Positions 1-9,382 of a stretch of DNA of 27,046 nucleotides are shown here, in pieces (position 1 is the first letter of the stretch; each line of letters starts with the position of its first letter). The stretch covers positions 1 to 27,046 of the forward strand of contig CAYMUL010000042.1 of assembly GCA_964393605.1 (NCBI GenBank), read 5' to 3'. The notes under the pieces are model-generated. The model was not told where the DNA came from. It saw nothing but the letters and a program-made list of their open reading frames with translations, and made no database searches. This DNA comes from CAYMUL01 sp964393605. GTDB lineage: Bacteria > Bacteroidota > Ignavibacteria > Ignavibacteriales > Ignavibacteriaceae. Both the position numbers and the translations under genes were made by a program.

Positions 1-2031
1 TTTTATTATACAATTAGTTATAGATATTTAACTCTTAAACAACCGGACAGCAGTGGTCGGTATCATAAACATAGTGGTTTAAAACTTTGTCTACTTCTTT
101 GCATTTTCGCGTCGAAGTCATTACTCCCTGCGCCGCAGGATACTTTAGATATTTACAATTTAGATTTTACACAGCTTTCAAAAATAAAAATCTCCACGCC
201 TTCCAAAGTTGTTCAAAATGTTATTGAAGTTCCCGTAACTGTTTCTGTAATCACTTCCGAAGAAATAAAATTAAACGGATATTTCACGCTTGAAGAGGCA
301 CTGTCATCGCTTCCCGGTTTGCAATTCAGAAATGTGCAAGGAATAAACAGCTATATTTTTATTCGAGGAATTCCGAATCAGAATAATTTGGTTTTAATTT
401 TGGTTGACGGAGTTCAGATTAATGAACTTAACTCCGGCGGGTTTTATGCCGGCGGTCAGTACAATCTCTCTAATGTTGATCGTATCGAAGTTGTGTACGG
501 TCCCTCTTCGGTTGCTTACGGAACTAATGCAATTTCGGGAGTGATAAATATTATAACCAAAGATGCAAAAGAAAATCATAAGAGCGCGAGCGTGCATTCA
601 GGTACATTCAATACTTTCGCCGCAGATGCAAATTACAATTTTGTAAATGCAGATTCATCATTTGCATTTAAGTTTTCCGGCATGTACAAGCAAACGGATA
701 AAGCCGATTTGAAAGGGAACAACGGCGATAACAATTGGTCGGATCAAATGGAAAATTATGAGAAAGATTTTTCATTCGATACGAAACTGCAAATGAATAA
801 TTTCATTCTCGGAACATGCTTTCAGCAGAAACAAACATCGGCAACAACACAAAATAAATCTATCGGAACAATTTTTAAGGATCAAGGAACTTTATGGAAT
901 ATACGATTTATCAACGCTTTTCTTAAATACCATAATAATATATCGGGTTCACTGAATTTTACATCGACACTCTATAATAGAAACGCAACGGTTCTTCCGA
1001 ACACAATTCGCGATATAGTTGATGCTGCGCAAATTGGCTATTACCGCCCCAACAACCTCACGGGAATAGAAGGAATTTTAGATTATAAATTCGATGAAAC
1101 TTTTTCCATTGCAAGCGGATTAACTTTTGAATTTGAATCAATTGCAGAACAGCCGACCTTGACTTACAGTTCTTCACCGCTTATCGCTCCGCCAACTCCG
1201 GCTAAACCGAATATGTTAAACAATTCCTTAGTGAGCATCTTTGTTGAGCCGCGCCTTCTCGTATATCAAAGCATCTATCTTTCCGGCGGGTTTAGATTTG
1301 ACAACAGCAGCTTTTATGATCAAGTGCTCACGCCGCGTTTCGGCTTGAGTTATAATTTTAATAAACATGTTTTACGGCTTTCATACTCCGAAGCTTTTCG
1401 TGCGCCAAAACCTTGGGATTACACTGATGGGCTTGGCAATCCCAATTTAAATCCTGAAAAGATTTCTTCCCTCGAAACATCCCTCAATCTTTCACTCTCT
1501 AACAATTTTGAATTTGATTTGATCGGTTATATCAATAAATTAAAAAATGGACTTATCCGCGAAAATATTTTCGGCGGGTGGAGATGGATTAACGCCGATG
1601 AGTTTAATACTATCGGTTCTGAGATAGCTCTAACTTTTGTAACGAGTTCACTTCGTGCATCCATCAATTATACTTTTACCGAGAGTGAAGATAAAAATGA
1701 TTTGTTCATTCCGGAGATTAGCAAACATGTTGGGAATGCGTGCGTTGCCTATTTGATAACCGACAAAATAAATCTCAATATTCGGGCGAATTATTTGGGG
1801 GAGAGAAAAAATCCGAAAGTGATTCCTGCAACAAACAGCAATACAATCGAGCCGGCGTTAGTATTTCATGGTTCATTAAATTTTCTTAATTACTATGGTG
1901 TAACTGCTTCCATAAATATTAAAAATATTTTTGATACAGAATATTATCATCCTTCCAACAGAAGCCCGAGCAGATACAGACAATCGCAAAGAACGGTAAT
2001 GCTATCGTTGAGTTATAATTTGGGAGAATGA
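1..2031 (+). CDS. TonB-dependent outer-membrane receptor, 5' end not in window
   Basis: The product is an active-uptake outer-membrane beta-barrel driven by TonB. The frame is open from base 1 (676 codons plus stop). A hydrophobic signal-like segment (LKLCLLLCIFA) is encoded around 79-111. The plug domain follows at about 199-570, with VPVTVSVITSEEI, LEEALSSLPGLQ, IFIRGIPNQ, LILVDGVQIN, VDRIEVVYGPSSVAYG and ISGVINIITK, all classic plug motifs. The rest is barrel, with FRAPKPWDYTDG and a terminal strand SQRTVMLSLSYNLGE. I see no STN or carboxypeptidase-like N-terminal domain, so it resembles the BtuB/CirA type rather than SusC. The substrate cannot be told from sequence. There is no ATG, GTG or TTG in frame before the TTG at 319, which lies inside the plug and cannot be the true start. 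The start is therefore outside the window or non-canonical. Four bases separate it from the YfiR-kinase gene, suggesting co-transcription and a link between uptake and sensing. Confidence 0.9.
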   Translation, partial: FYYTISYRYLTLKQPDSSGRYHKHSGLKLCLLLCIFASKSLLPAPQDTLDIYNLDFTQLSKIKISTPSKVVQNVIEVPVTVSVITSEEIKLNGYFTLEEALSSLPGLQFRNVQGINSYIFIRGIPNQNNLVLILVDGVQINELNSGGFYAGGQYNLSNVDRIEVVYGPSSVAYGTNAISGVINIITKDAKENHKSASVHSGTFNTFAADANYNFVNADSSFAFKFSGMYKQTDKADLKGNNGDNNWSDQMENYEKDFSFDTKLQMNNFILGTCFQQKQTSATTQNKSIGTIFKDQGTLWNIRFINAFLKYHNNISGSLNFTSTLYNRNATVLPNTIRDIVDAAQIGYYRPNNLTGIEGILDYKFDETFSIASGLTFEFESIAEQPTLTYSSSPLIAPPTPAKPNMLNNSLVSIFVEPRLLVYQSIYLSGGFRFDNSSFYDQVLTPRFGLSYNFNKHVLRLSYSEAFRAPKPWDYTDGLGNPNLNPEKISSLETSLNLSLSNNFEFDLIGYINKLKNGLIRENIFGGWRWINADEFNTIGSEIALTFVTSSLRASINYTFTESEDKNDLFIPEISKHVGNACVAYLITDKINLNIRANYLGERKNPKVIPATNSNTIEPALVFHGSLNFLNYYGVTASINIKNIFDTEYYHPSNRSPSRYRQSQRTVMLSLSYNLGE
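2022..2026 (+). promoter_or_regulatory. Shine-Dalgarno GGGAG for the YfiR-kinase GTG start
   Basis: GGGAG lies 9 bases before the GTG at 2036, inside the last codons of the receptor gene. It supports GTG as the start and implies translation from the same transcript as the receptor. Confidence 0.6.
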
Positions 2032-2035
2032 AGAA

Positions 2036-4801
2036 GTGAAAATCGTGCTAGCAACAAAACTTATTTTTATTCTTTTCGCGTTACTCCTATTTAACTCGGG
2101 TTTGGATGCACAACAGTTGCAGAGGCACGAAGCTGTTGTTGCTTACATTTATAACTTCGCAAAAAATATTCAATGGCATGAAGAGAATAAAATTACCGAA
2201 TTTTATTTTCTCCTTTTTGGGGAAGATAAAAATCTACTTGAGGAATTGCGCAAACTTTCTAATTCAAAATCATTAAAAGGAAAACCGATTCGCATTTCAA
2301 GCACTAAAAATGTAGATGCGATAAATAATTTTCATCTAGTCTTCATGACTAAAAGTGAAGAGGCAAAACTTGCCGATGTCTTTGATAGGATTGAAGGAGA
2401 GAACACGCTGCTTGTTTCGGATGATTTCGCCGATAAAAGATTGATCATGATAAATTTGTTTCAGAACAAACAGGGGAATCTTCTCTTCGAAATAAACAAA
2501 GCAAATGTTTTAAACCAACGCCTAAAAGTTCTACCGGATATGATTTTATTGGGCGGAACCGAGATTGACGTTGCCGAGCTTTACCGCGAAGGGCAACAGA
2601 ATCTGAGGCAACTTCAAAAACAAATTCAACAACTTGAAAATAGTTTGAGTAATCTCGAAAAGGATATCGAACTTAAATCGAAAGAAATTGAACAACAGAA
2701 AATTAATCTTGAATTACAATCTGACGAAATTTCTAAACAAGAAAACATCCTTGATGAACAATCGGAGAAAATTAGAGTTTATGAAACCGAAATAAAAAAA
2801 CAACTCACCGAACTTGAAAAACAACATACACTTTTTGCAGCAAAAGCAAAACAGCTTGATGAGCAAAAGAAGGAATTGATCGATGGTTCGATAATTCTTC
2901 AAAAGCAGAAAATGATGATTGATGAACAGGACAAGGCAATTTTAGAGCAGACCGGGCAAATTGAAAAGCAGCAATTGGAACTTAAAAAGCAAGAAAGCTT
3001 TTTATATTTTCTTATCATCATTTTATTACTCGCGGTAGTTTTGGCTTTTATTTTTTATAAGTGGTATCAAAATAAAAACCGGATGAATACTGTTCTTGAA
3101 GAAATGGTTAAAAGAAAAACCAATCAACTTCAAGAACTGAATCACCAACTATTGCTTGAATTGAATGAAACAAAAAGATTAGAAGAAGAGGAGAAAAAAC
3201 TTTCGCAAGCAATTGAACAGACTGCCGATTCCATAATCATTACTGATAATAAAGGTGTAATCCATTATGTGAATCCTGCATTTGAAAAACTTACCGGCTA
3301 CAGACTTGAAGAAGTTGTTTTCAAAACTCCGCGTGTGCTGAAATCCGGCGTGCAGGATAAAGCATTTTATGAAAAACTTTGGGGTACAATTCTCTCCGGC
3401 AAAGAATATCAAGTAGAGATTGTCAACAGAAGAAAGACCGGCGAATTGTTCATTGAAGTAAAAACCATCTCTCCAATAAAAAATTCTGAAGGGGAGATAA
3501 CACATTTCGTTTCTACTGGTAAAGATATAACCGAGAAAAAAAGAATTGAAGAAGAATTAGAGAAACATCGTGAACATCTTGAAGAATTAGTCGCCACAAG
3601 AACAATTCAATTACAAAAAGCAAAAGATGAACTTCAAGGAATTAATGATGAATTGATAAAAGAAATTGAAATCAGAGTTCAAGCCGAAAAGTCATTGAAG
3701 GCAAGTGAGAAGCGGTTAGAAGACATTCTCAATTACGCGCCGATTCTCGTGTACATTAATGATCTTGAAGGTCGATATCTTTTTATTAATAAAGAGTTTG
3801 AAAAACTTGAAGGATTAAAGAACTATGCTGTAGTCGGCAAAACCGATTTAGAATTATTCACACCGAATCGTGCGGAACGAAATATCGCTCAAAACAAAAA
3901 AGTTCTCGAAACCAAACAAGCGCAGATGTTCGAAAATAAATCTATTAAACCGGAGGGAGATCATTACTTCGTAGATATTCTCTTTCCAATTTTCGATAGC
4001 AATGGAGAAGTGTACGCAACATGCGGTTGGTCGATTGATATTACCGCAAGAAAAAAATCGGAACAAATCTTAACCGAAGCGAAAGAAAAAGCAGAAGAGG
4101 CAGACAGGATGAAATCTGCTTTTCTCGCAACTATGTCGCATGAATTAAGAACTCCTCTGAACTCCATTATAGGTTTTACCGGCATCTTGATGCGGCAGAT
4201 TCCCGGACCATTAAATGATGAACAATTGAAACAACTTGGAATGGCAAAGAAGAGCGCGAATCATTTGCTCGATTTGATTAATGATGTTCTTGATATTTCT
4301 AAAATTGAAGCAGGTCAACTTGTTGTTTCATCTTCCAAATTTAATTTTAAAAAGATGATTGAACAAATAATCTCAATCGCTAAACCGTTAGCAGAAAAGA
4401 AAAATCTGAAACTTGAATTATATGTCAGCGATGAAATAGCCGAAATAACAAGCGACGAAAGAAGGGTTGGGCAAATCTTTCTAAACTTGGTGAACAATGC
4501 AATCAAGTTCACCGAACGCGGTTCCGTAAAAGTCTTTTGTGAAAAAAACGGTACAAATATTATTTCAAAAGTTATTGATACCGGCATCGGAATGAAGCCG
4601 CCGGATTTGGATAAATTATTCAAACCATTTAGTCAGATAGATATCGGCACTTCGCGCCAGCATGAAGGAACGGGATTGGGTTTATCCATCAGCCAGCGCC
4701 TTGCAGATAAGTTGGGAGGAGAAATTTTAGTCGAAAGTGAATTCGGTAGCGGAAGTACTTTTACTGTAATATTGCCAATCGAAAATAAAAGTAATGAATA
4801 G
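2036..4801 (+). CDS. Sensor histidine kinase with periplasmic YfiR-like domain and coiled-coil rod
   Basis: This is a 921-residue membrane histidine kinase. In order: signal peptide (1-25, cleavage near LDAQQ); a YfiR/DUF4154-type domain (about 27-178: AVVAYIYNFAKNIQW, VSDDF, INLFQNKQGNLLFEIN, VLPDMILLGG); a Gln/Glu/Lys-rich coiled coil (about 186-320); one transmembrane helix (322-343); two PAS domains (about 387-502 and 560-680); HisKA with H702 in SHELRTPLNS; and HATPase_c with N820 in NNAIKFTE, then DTGIGM and GTGLGLSIS. In Pseudomonas, YfiR is a periplasmic repressor of the YfiN cyclase; here the same fold is fused to a kinase. No cysteine is present in the YfiR part, unlike the disulfide-bonded Pseudomonas protein. 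The start is GTG with a good Shine-Dalgarno site. Likely partners are the neighbouring receptor (input) and the REC proteins downstream (output). The family call is firm; the ligand is unknown. Confidence 0.92.
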   Translation: MKIVLATKLIFILFALLLFNSGLDAQQLQRHEAVVAYIYNFAKNIQWHEENKITEFYFLLFGEDKNLLEELRKLSNSKSLKGKPIRISSTKNVDAINNFHLVFMTKSEEAKLADVFDRIEGENTLLVSDDFADKRLIMINLFQNKQGNLLFEINKANVLNQRLKVLPDMILLGGTEIDVAELYREGQQNLRQLQKQIQQLENSLSNLEKDIELKSKEIEQQKINLELQSDEISKQENILDEQSEKIRVYETEIKKQLTELEKQHTLFAAKAKQLDEQKKELIDGSIILQKQKMMIDEQDKAILEQTGQIEKQQLELKKQESFLYFLIIILLLAVVLAFIFYKWYQNKNRMNTVLEEMVKRKTNQLQELNHQLLLELNETKRLEEEEKKLSQAIEQTADSIIITDNKGVIHYVNPAFEKLTGYRLEEVVFKTPRVLKSGVQDKAFYEKLWGTILSGKEYQVEIVNRRKTGELFIEVKTISPIKNSEGEITHFVSTGKDITEKKRIEEELEKHREHLEELVATRTIQLQKAKDELQGINDELIKEIEIRVQAEKSLKASEKRLEDILNYAPILVYINDLEGRYLFINKEFEKLEGLKNYAVVGKTDLELFTPNRAERNIAQNKKVLETKQAQMFENKSIKPEGDHYFVDILFPIFDSNGEVYATCGWSIDITARKKSEQILTEAKEKAEEADRMKSAFLATMSHELRTPLNSIIGFTGILMRQIPGPLNDEQLKQLGMAKKSANHLLDLINDVLDISKIEAGQLVVSSSKFNFKKMIEQIISIAKPLAEKKNLKLELYVSDEIAEITSDERRVGQIFLNLVNNAIKFTERGSVKVFCEKNGTNIISKVIDTGIGMKPPDLDKLFKPFSQIDIGTSRQHEGTGLGLSISQRLADKLGGEILVESEFGSGSTFTVILPIENKSNE

Positions 4802-4905
4802 AAAAAATGATTGATTCTTACAGATACATTGCTATTTTAAATCATCGGTTAATTCAATTTTAGATATCAAAAATATTTTATTAAGAGACACTACAAAGAA
4901 ACAGA

Positions 4906-5286
4906 ATGAAAACTAAAGTATTGATTATAGAAGATAACGAACAAAATATGTACATGTTAACATTTTTGCTCGAAGCGGAAAACTATGAAGTCATTCAATC
5001 ACTATCCGGCAAAGCCGGTGTGGAGATGGCAAAGAATGACAAACCGGATATTATTCTTCTCGATATTCAATTACCGGAAATGGACGGTTATGCAGTTGCA
5101 AAAAATATTAGAATGATTGACGAACTAAAAGCTACACCGATTATTGCTGTTACATCTTATGCAATGCCGGGTGATAAAGAAAAATGTATTGAATCGGGCG
5201 CTACCGGTTACATCGAAAAACCGATTAATCCGGATACATTCATTTCGCAAATGAAATCTTTTCTTCCAAATAATTTAAACATCTGA
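4906..5286 (+). CDS. Single-domain response regulator (CheY/DivK-like)
   Basis: This 126-residue protein is a receiver domain and nothing else. The acidic pair E9/D10, phospho-acceptor D53 (LLDIQLPEMDG), T83 (AVTSYA) and K105 (YIEKPINP) are all in place, so it should accept phosphate. Such proteins act as phosphate shuttles or bind target proteins. Here it sits between two kinases, which suggests a relay intermediate. It starts 104 bp after the YfiR-kinase and ends 11 bp before the REC-kinase. The AUG has only a weak purine-rich upstream (AAAGAAACAGA). The 104-bp gap could hold a promoter, but I see no convincing one. Confidence 0.93.
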   Translation: MKTKVLIIEDNEQNMYMLTFLLEAENYEVIQSLSGKAGVEMAKNDKPDIILLDIQLPEMDGYAVAKNIRMIDELKATPIIAVTSYAMPGDKEKCIESGATGYIEKPINPDTFISQMKSFLPNNLNI

Positions 5287-5290
5287 GGAG
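5286..5290 (+). promoter_or_regulatory. Shine-Dalgarno AGGAG for the REC-kinase
   Basis: AGGAG overlaps the last base of the preceding stop codon and lies 7 bases before the ATG at 5298. It favours that ATG over the out-of-frame ATG at 5293. Confidence 0.6.
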
Positions 5291-5297
5291 CGATGAA

Positions 5298-6602
5298 ATG
5301 AAAATATTAATCGTTGATGACAAACCGGAAAACCTTTATATGCTCGAAGCATTATTGAAGGGAACTGGCTATGATATTATTTCCGCACGCAACGGTGCCG
5401 AGGCACTCGGGCTTGCAAGAAAAGAAATTCCACGCATGATTATCTCCGATATACTTATGCCTATTATGGATGGTTACTCTCTCTGTCGTGAATTTAAAAG
5501 AGATGTTGATCTGCAAAACGTTCCCTTTATATTTTACACGGCTACTTACACCGATAAAAAAGATGAAGAGTTTGCTTTAAGCTTAGGTGCAGATCGTTTC
5601 ATATTAAAACCTGCTGACCCCGATAAATTTCTTGAAATTGTTCAGGATGTCCTGCTCGCGGTTGCAACGAAAAAAATAAAACCTAAAAAGCCGCCTGATC
5701 AACCCGAGTTAGTTGTATTGAAGGAATACAATGCAACTCTCATCCGCAAGCTGGAAGATAAAATGCTTCAAACCGAAGAAAATGAAAAGCAGTTAAAAAA
5801 ATATATCAAAGAACTTGAAGAGCAAATTTTAGCAAGAATAAAAGCAGAAGCCGAAATCCAAAAACTTAACCAGGAACTTGAAGAGCGAGTTAAACAGCGA
5901 ACTACCGAATTGGAGGAAGCGAATAAAGAATTGGAAGCATTCAGTTATACTGTATCGCATGATTTACGTGCGCCACTTCGTGCGTTATCCTCATTTTCTG
6001 CACTATTGTTAAAAGAACATTCCGAACACCTTGATGGCGAAATTAAAGATTTTATTAACTCAATTATCTCTAACGCTAAAAGTATGTCGCAAATGGTCGA
6101 GGATTTGTTAACCTTCTCGAAATACAATAAGCGAGAGATTATCAAATTTAAATTTGAAATGAATCAAGTGGTTGAATCTGTAATTGCTGGTTTGCCCGCC
6201 AATTATGAAAAGGATAAATACAAAATTGTAATTCATGATCTTGGAAATGCTTGCGGAGATTTAAATCTCATTAAACAAGTATGGATTAATTTAATCAGCA
6301 ATGCAATTAAGTTTTCCGTATTCAACGATCATCCGACTATTGAAATAGGAATGCAAGAAAATGGAAATCAAAAAGTTTATTTTGTTAAAGATAATGGTGT
6401 TGGGTTCGATACGCGGTATGCCGATAAATTATTTGGTGTTTTTCAACGGCTACACACGGCAACAGAATTTGAAGGCACGGGCGTTGGTTTAGCTATTGTT
6501 CATCGCATTGTAACAAGGCACGGCGGCACCGTGCGCGCTGTAAGCGAACTTGGCAAAGGCTCAACTTTCTATTTTTCTCTACCGGAGATCGAATGTGAAT
6601 AA
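5298..6602 (+). CDS. Cytoplasmic REC-histidine kinase, phytochrome-type HisKA
   Basis: This 434-residue soluble protein has an N-terminal receiver (about 1-120; D7/D8, phospho-acceptor D51 in IISDILMPIMDG, K near FILKPADP). A helical linker follows (about 145-210, heptad-like EELEEQILARIKAEAEIQKL). HisKA has H221 in YTVSHDLRAPLRAL, the form found in phytochrome-like kinases, and HATPase_c carries NAIKFS, DNGVGF and GTGVGLAIV. No transmembrane segment or PAS domain is visible, so its input must be phosphorylation of its own receiver, perhaps by the upstream YfiR-kinase. The REC-then-kinase order matches relay kinases that are switched by an upstream phosphodonor. It is probably translated with the response regulator 11 bp upstream. 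Confidence 0.92.
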   Translation: MKILIVDDKPENLYMLEALLKGTGYDIISARNGAEALGLARKEIPRMIISDILMPIMDGYSLCREFKRDVDLQNVPFIFYTATYTDKKDEEFALSLGADRFILKPADPDKFLEIVQDVLLAVATKKIKPKKPPDQPELVVLKEYNATLIRKLEDKMLQTEENEKQLKKYIKELEEQILARIKAEAEIQKLNQELEERVKQRTTELEEANKELEAFSYTVSHDLRAPLRALSSFSALLLKEHSEHLDGEIKDFINSIISNAKSMSQMVEDLLTFSKYNKREIIKFKFEMNQVVESVIAGLPANYEKDKYKIVIHDLGNACGDLNLIKQVWINLISNAIKFSVFNDHPTIEIGMQENGNQKVYFVKDNGVGFDTRYADKLFGVFQRLHTATEFEGTGVGLAIVHRIVTRHGGTVRAVSELGKGSTFYFSLPEIECE

Positions 6603-6642
6603 TCAGTGTAAAAATATCTTTAAAATTTTTTCTTAAATTCAT

Positions 6643-6647
6643 GGGAG
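6643..6647 (+). promoter_or_regulatory. Shine-Dalgarno GGGAG deciding the start at 6653
   Basis: GGGAG lies 5 bases before the ATG at 6653, and inside the reading frame if the earlier in-frame ATG at 6641 were used. This makes 6653 the better start; the longer form would only add MGAK. Confidence 0.55.
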
Positions 6648-6652
6648 CTAAA

Positions 6653-9382
6653 ATGAAAGAAAATCTTAATATTCTTCTCGTCGAGGATAATCCGAACGAT
6701 GCAAAAATCCTTTCAATTGAAATTGGTAGAACTTTTTTTCCTACAATTCGCAACGTTAAAACCGAGGAAGAACTTCGCACTGAATTAAATTCTTACTCGC
6801 CCGATATAATTATTTCGGATTACAATCTTCCTACATTCACGGGTATGAAAGCACTTGCAGTTCGAGAGGAATTGGTTCCGCATCTTCCTTTCATACTTGT
6901 TACCGGCTCACTTAATGAAGAAACTGCCGTCAGCGTTATGAAAGCCGGTGCCGATGATTACGTGCTGAAAGAAAATCTCAGCAGACTCGTGCCCGCAGTT
7001 AAATCTGCAATTGAAAAAAGAAAAGCAATTCGGGAAAAAGCTGAAGCGGAAAAAAAACTTATCGAAGCTGAAGTCAGGTTCAGATCAATTTTTGAAAACA
7101 CTGTTATCGGTTTGTATCGAACTTCTCCTGATGGAAAAATAATGCTTGCCAATCCCGCACTCATAAATATGCTTGGTTTTTCTTCATTTGAAGAATTAAC
7201 AAAAAGAAATCTTACTGTTGAAGGATTTGAATCGGAAAAAGCCCGGATAAAGTTTATAACTGAGATTGAAAAAAACGGTTCAGTTATTGGCTTTGAGGCG
7301 ATGTGGAAAAGGGCTGATGGAACTCCGCTTTACGTTCGCGAGAGTGGTAGAGCAGTAAAAGATGTTAGCGGCAAAACAATTTTTTATGAAGGAGTTGTTG
7401 AAGATGTAACAAATGAAAAATTGGCGAAAGCCGCTCTTAAAGAGAGTGAAGAAAAGTATAGAATCATCACAGAAAATTCTGCGGATGTAATTACTGTTTC
7501 GGACTTGAGTTTGAATACAATTTATATCAGCCCCTCCATTTTGCAAGTTCGTGGTTACACTGTGGAAGAAGCTCTGCCGCAAAAACTTTCTGATATACTC
7601 ACCCATGAATCATTTCAGAAAGTGATGGCAATATTCACCGATGAGATGGCGAGAGAATTAGCCGGCAATCACGACCCGAACAGAAGCGTTTTAATTGAAG
7701 TGGAAGAATATCATAAAAACGGCTCGATCATAAATGCAGAATTGAAAGCAAATTTTATTCGCGATGAAAATGATAACCCCGTAAGCATTTTAACTGTAAC
7801 AAGAGATATTACCGAGCGAAAAAAATCTCTCGAAAAGATTCGACAATCGGAAGAACGTTTTCGCGCAACTTGGGAAAATTCTTTCGATGGAATGCGTTTG
7901 ACGGATGAGCATGGAATTATTATCGAAGTCAATTCTGCTTTCTGCAATTTAGTGAATAAAAAACGTGAAGAGCTCATCGGTCAAAAATTCACAATTGTTT
8001 ATCACGAAAAACAACAAGATGCTTTCGATAGATACTTAAAAAATTTTAACACTAAAAGTTTTCGTCCGCAACTTGAAACAGAAATACAATTATGGGATGG
8101 TAAGTTGAAATGGTTTTCCCTTTCAAATTCATTAATAGAAACTGAACAGAATACTCTGTTGATGCTGAGCATTATCCGCGACGTTACCGAACGTAAAGAG
8201 CATGAACAAAAGTTAGTTGCCGCTCTCGAAAAAGCCGAAGAGATGAACCGTGTCAAATCTTACTTCTTCGCAAATATGAGTCATGAACTGCGTACACCAT
8301 TTGTCGGTATACTCGGCTTCGCGGAATTATTACATGATACCGTTTCTGAAGAAGATAAAGATATGGTCGATCATATAATCCGATCTGCTCATCGAATGCA
8401 AAACACTTTAACAAAGATTTTAGATTTAACGAATCTCGAGTTCTTGAACACAAAACCGGAAAAAAAACCAACAAACATCGTTGCGATAGTTGAACGGGTC
8501 TTCAATGATTTCAAACTCGCAGCGGAGAAGAAAAATCTTACATTCAAAAAAGATATTCGACAATCGGAGATAATTCTGAATACGGATAATCGTCTCTTCA
8601 CGACCATACTTTACAACCTCGTCGATAATGCAATCATCTATACAGAGGAAGGGGAAATTGCAATCTCCGCCGAAATTAAAAAGGAGTTTGGTGCAGATAT
8701 ATTCGAACTGCAAGTAAAAGATACAGGTATCGGCATTCCGAATGACAAACTTGAATTAATCTGGAAAGAGTTTAGGCAAGTAAGCGAAGGGTTAAGTAGA
8801 ACTTTCGAAGGAACGGGACTCGGATTAACTATTACAAAAAAGAATTGTGAAATGCTCGGCGGAGAAATTTCTGTGGAAAGTGAAGTTGATAGAGGTACTA
8901 CTTTTACCGTTCGTTTTACTCTCAATGAAAAAGTTTCAGCCAAAGAAATTAGAACAAGTAAAGAAGTTGTTCCCGAACCTGATAAGTTGAAGAAGCGAAG
9001 TAAATCATCAAAAAAATTATTGTTGATAGAAAATGACGACTCCAACCGCGATGTAATTGAACGATATCTTTCACGATATTTTTCAATCGAAAGTTGCGTT
9101 AATGCTGATGATGCGTTACCTAAAGTAACAGCAAATTCATACGATTTAATTTTGATGGACATCAATTTAGGAAGAGGCACGAACGGTGTTGAGTTGACGG
9201 AAATTATTCGTGAATTGCCGAATTACAACTCTACTCCGATTATTGCAGTAACTGCCTTCGCATCTTACAATGATGAGAAGGAATTCTTGTCTCGCGGAAT
9301 GACACACTACATCGCCAAACCTTTCTTTATGCAAGACTTGCTGAAGATGGTGGATGAAGCACTGGAAGCAACTAACAATTGA
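6653..9382 (+). CDS. Hybrid histidine kinase REC-PAS-PAS-PAS-HisKA-HATPase-REC
   Basis: This 909-residue soluble hybrid kinase starts with a receiver (D56 in IIISDYNLPTFTG; K near DYVLKENLS). Three PAS domains follow (about 140-260, 265-390, 395-515; each ends in a V/ITNEK or ITERK-like linker). HisKA has H544 in NMSHELRTPFVG, HATPase_c has DNAIIYTE, DTGIGIP and GTGLGLTIT, and a basic linker (KLKKRSKSSKK) leads to a second receiver (D836 in LILMDINLGRG; AVTAFAS; HYIAKPF). With receivers at both ends it can take phosphate from another kinase and also pass its own onward, so it fits the middle or end of a relay. No transmembrane segment and no output domain are visible. The gap to the preceding kinase is 50 bp. 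Confidence 0.92.
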   Translation: MKENLNILLVEDNPNDAKILSIEIGRTFFPTIRNVKTEEELRTELNSYSPDIIISDYNLPTFTGMKALAVREELVPHLPFILVTGSLNEETAVSVMKAGADDYVLKENLSRLVPAVKSAIEKRKAIREKAEAEKKLIEAEVRFRSIFENTVIGLYRTSPDGKIMLANPALINMLGFSSFEELTKRNLTVEGFESEKARIKFITEIEKNGSVIGFEAMWKRADGTPLYVRESGRAVKDVSGKTIFYEGVVEDVTNEKLAKAALKESEEKYRIITENSADVITVSDLSLNTIYISPSILQVRGYTVEEALPQKLSDILTHESFQKVMAIFTDEMARELAGNHDPNRSVLIEVEEYHKNGSIINAELKANFIRDENDNPVSILTVTRDITERKKSLEKIRQSEERFRATWENSFDGMRLTDEHGIIIEVNSAFCNLVNKKREELIGQKFTIVYHEKQQDAFDRYLKNFNTKSFRPQLETEIQLWDGKLKWFSLSNSLIETEQNTLLMLSIIRDVTERKEHEQKLVAALEKAEEMNRVKSYFFANMSHELRTPFVGILGFAELLHDTVSEEDKDMVDHIIRSAHRMQNTLTKILDLTNLEFLNTKPEKKPTNIVAIVERVFNDFKLAAEKKNLTFKKDIRQSEIILNTDNRLFTTILYNLVDNAIIYTEEGEIAISAEIKKEFGADIFELQVKDTGIGIPNDKLELIWKEFRQVSEGLSRTFEGTGLGLTITKKNCEMLGGEISVESEVDRGTTFTVRFTLNEKVSAKEIRTSKEVVPEPDKLKKRSKSSKKLLLIENDDSNRDVIERYLSRYFSIESCVNADDALPKVTANSYDLILMDINLGRGTNGVELTEIIRELPNYNSTPIIAVTAFASYNDEKEFLSRGMTHYIAKPFFMQDLLKMVDEALEATNN

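Noticed and set aside
319..2031. TonB receptor starting at the TTG at 319.
   Set aside because: That start would cut the plug domain in half and remove the signal segment; homologous plug sequence continues upstream in frame.
8638..9180. 180-codon antisense frame inside the hybrid kinase.
   Set aside because: It is a Ser-rich shadow of the kinase catalytic domain on the other strand, with no start signals or recognisable motifs.
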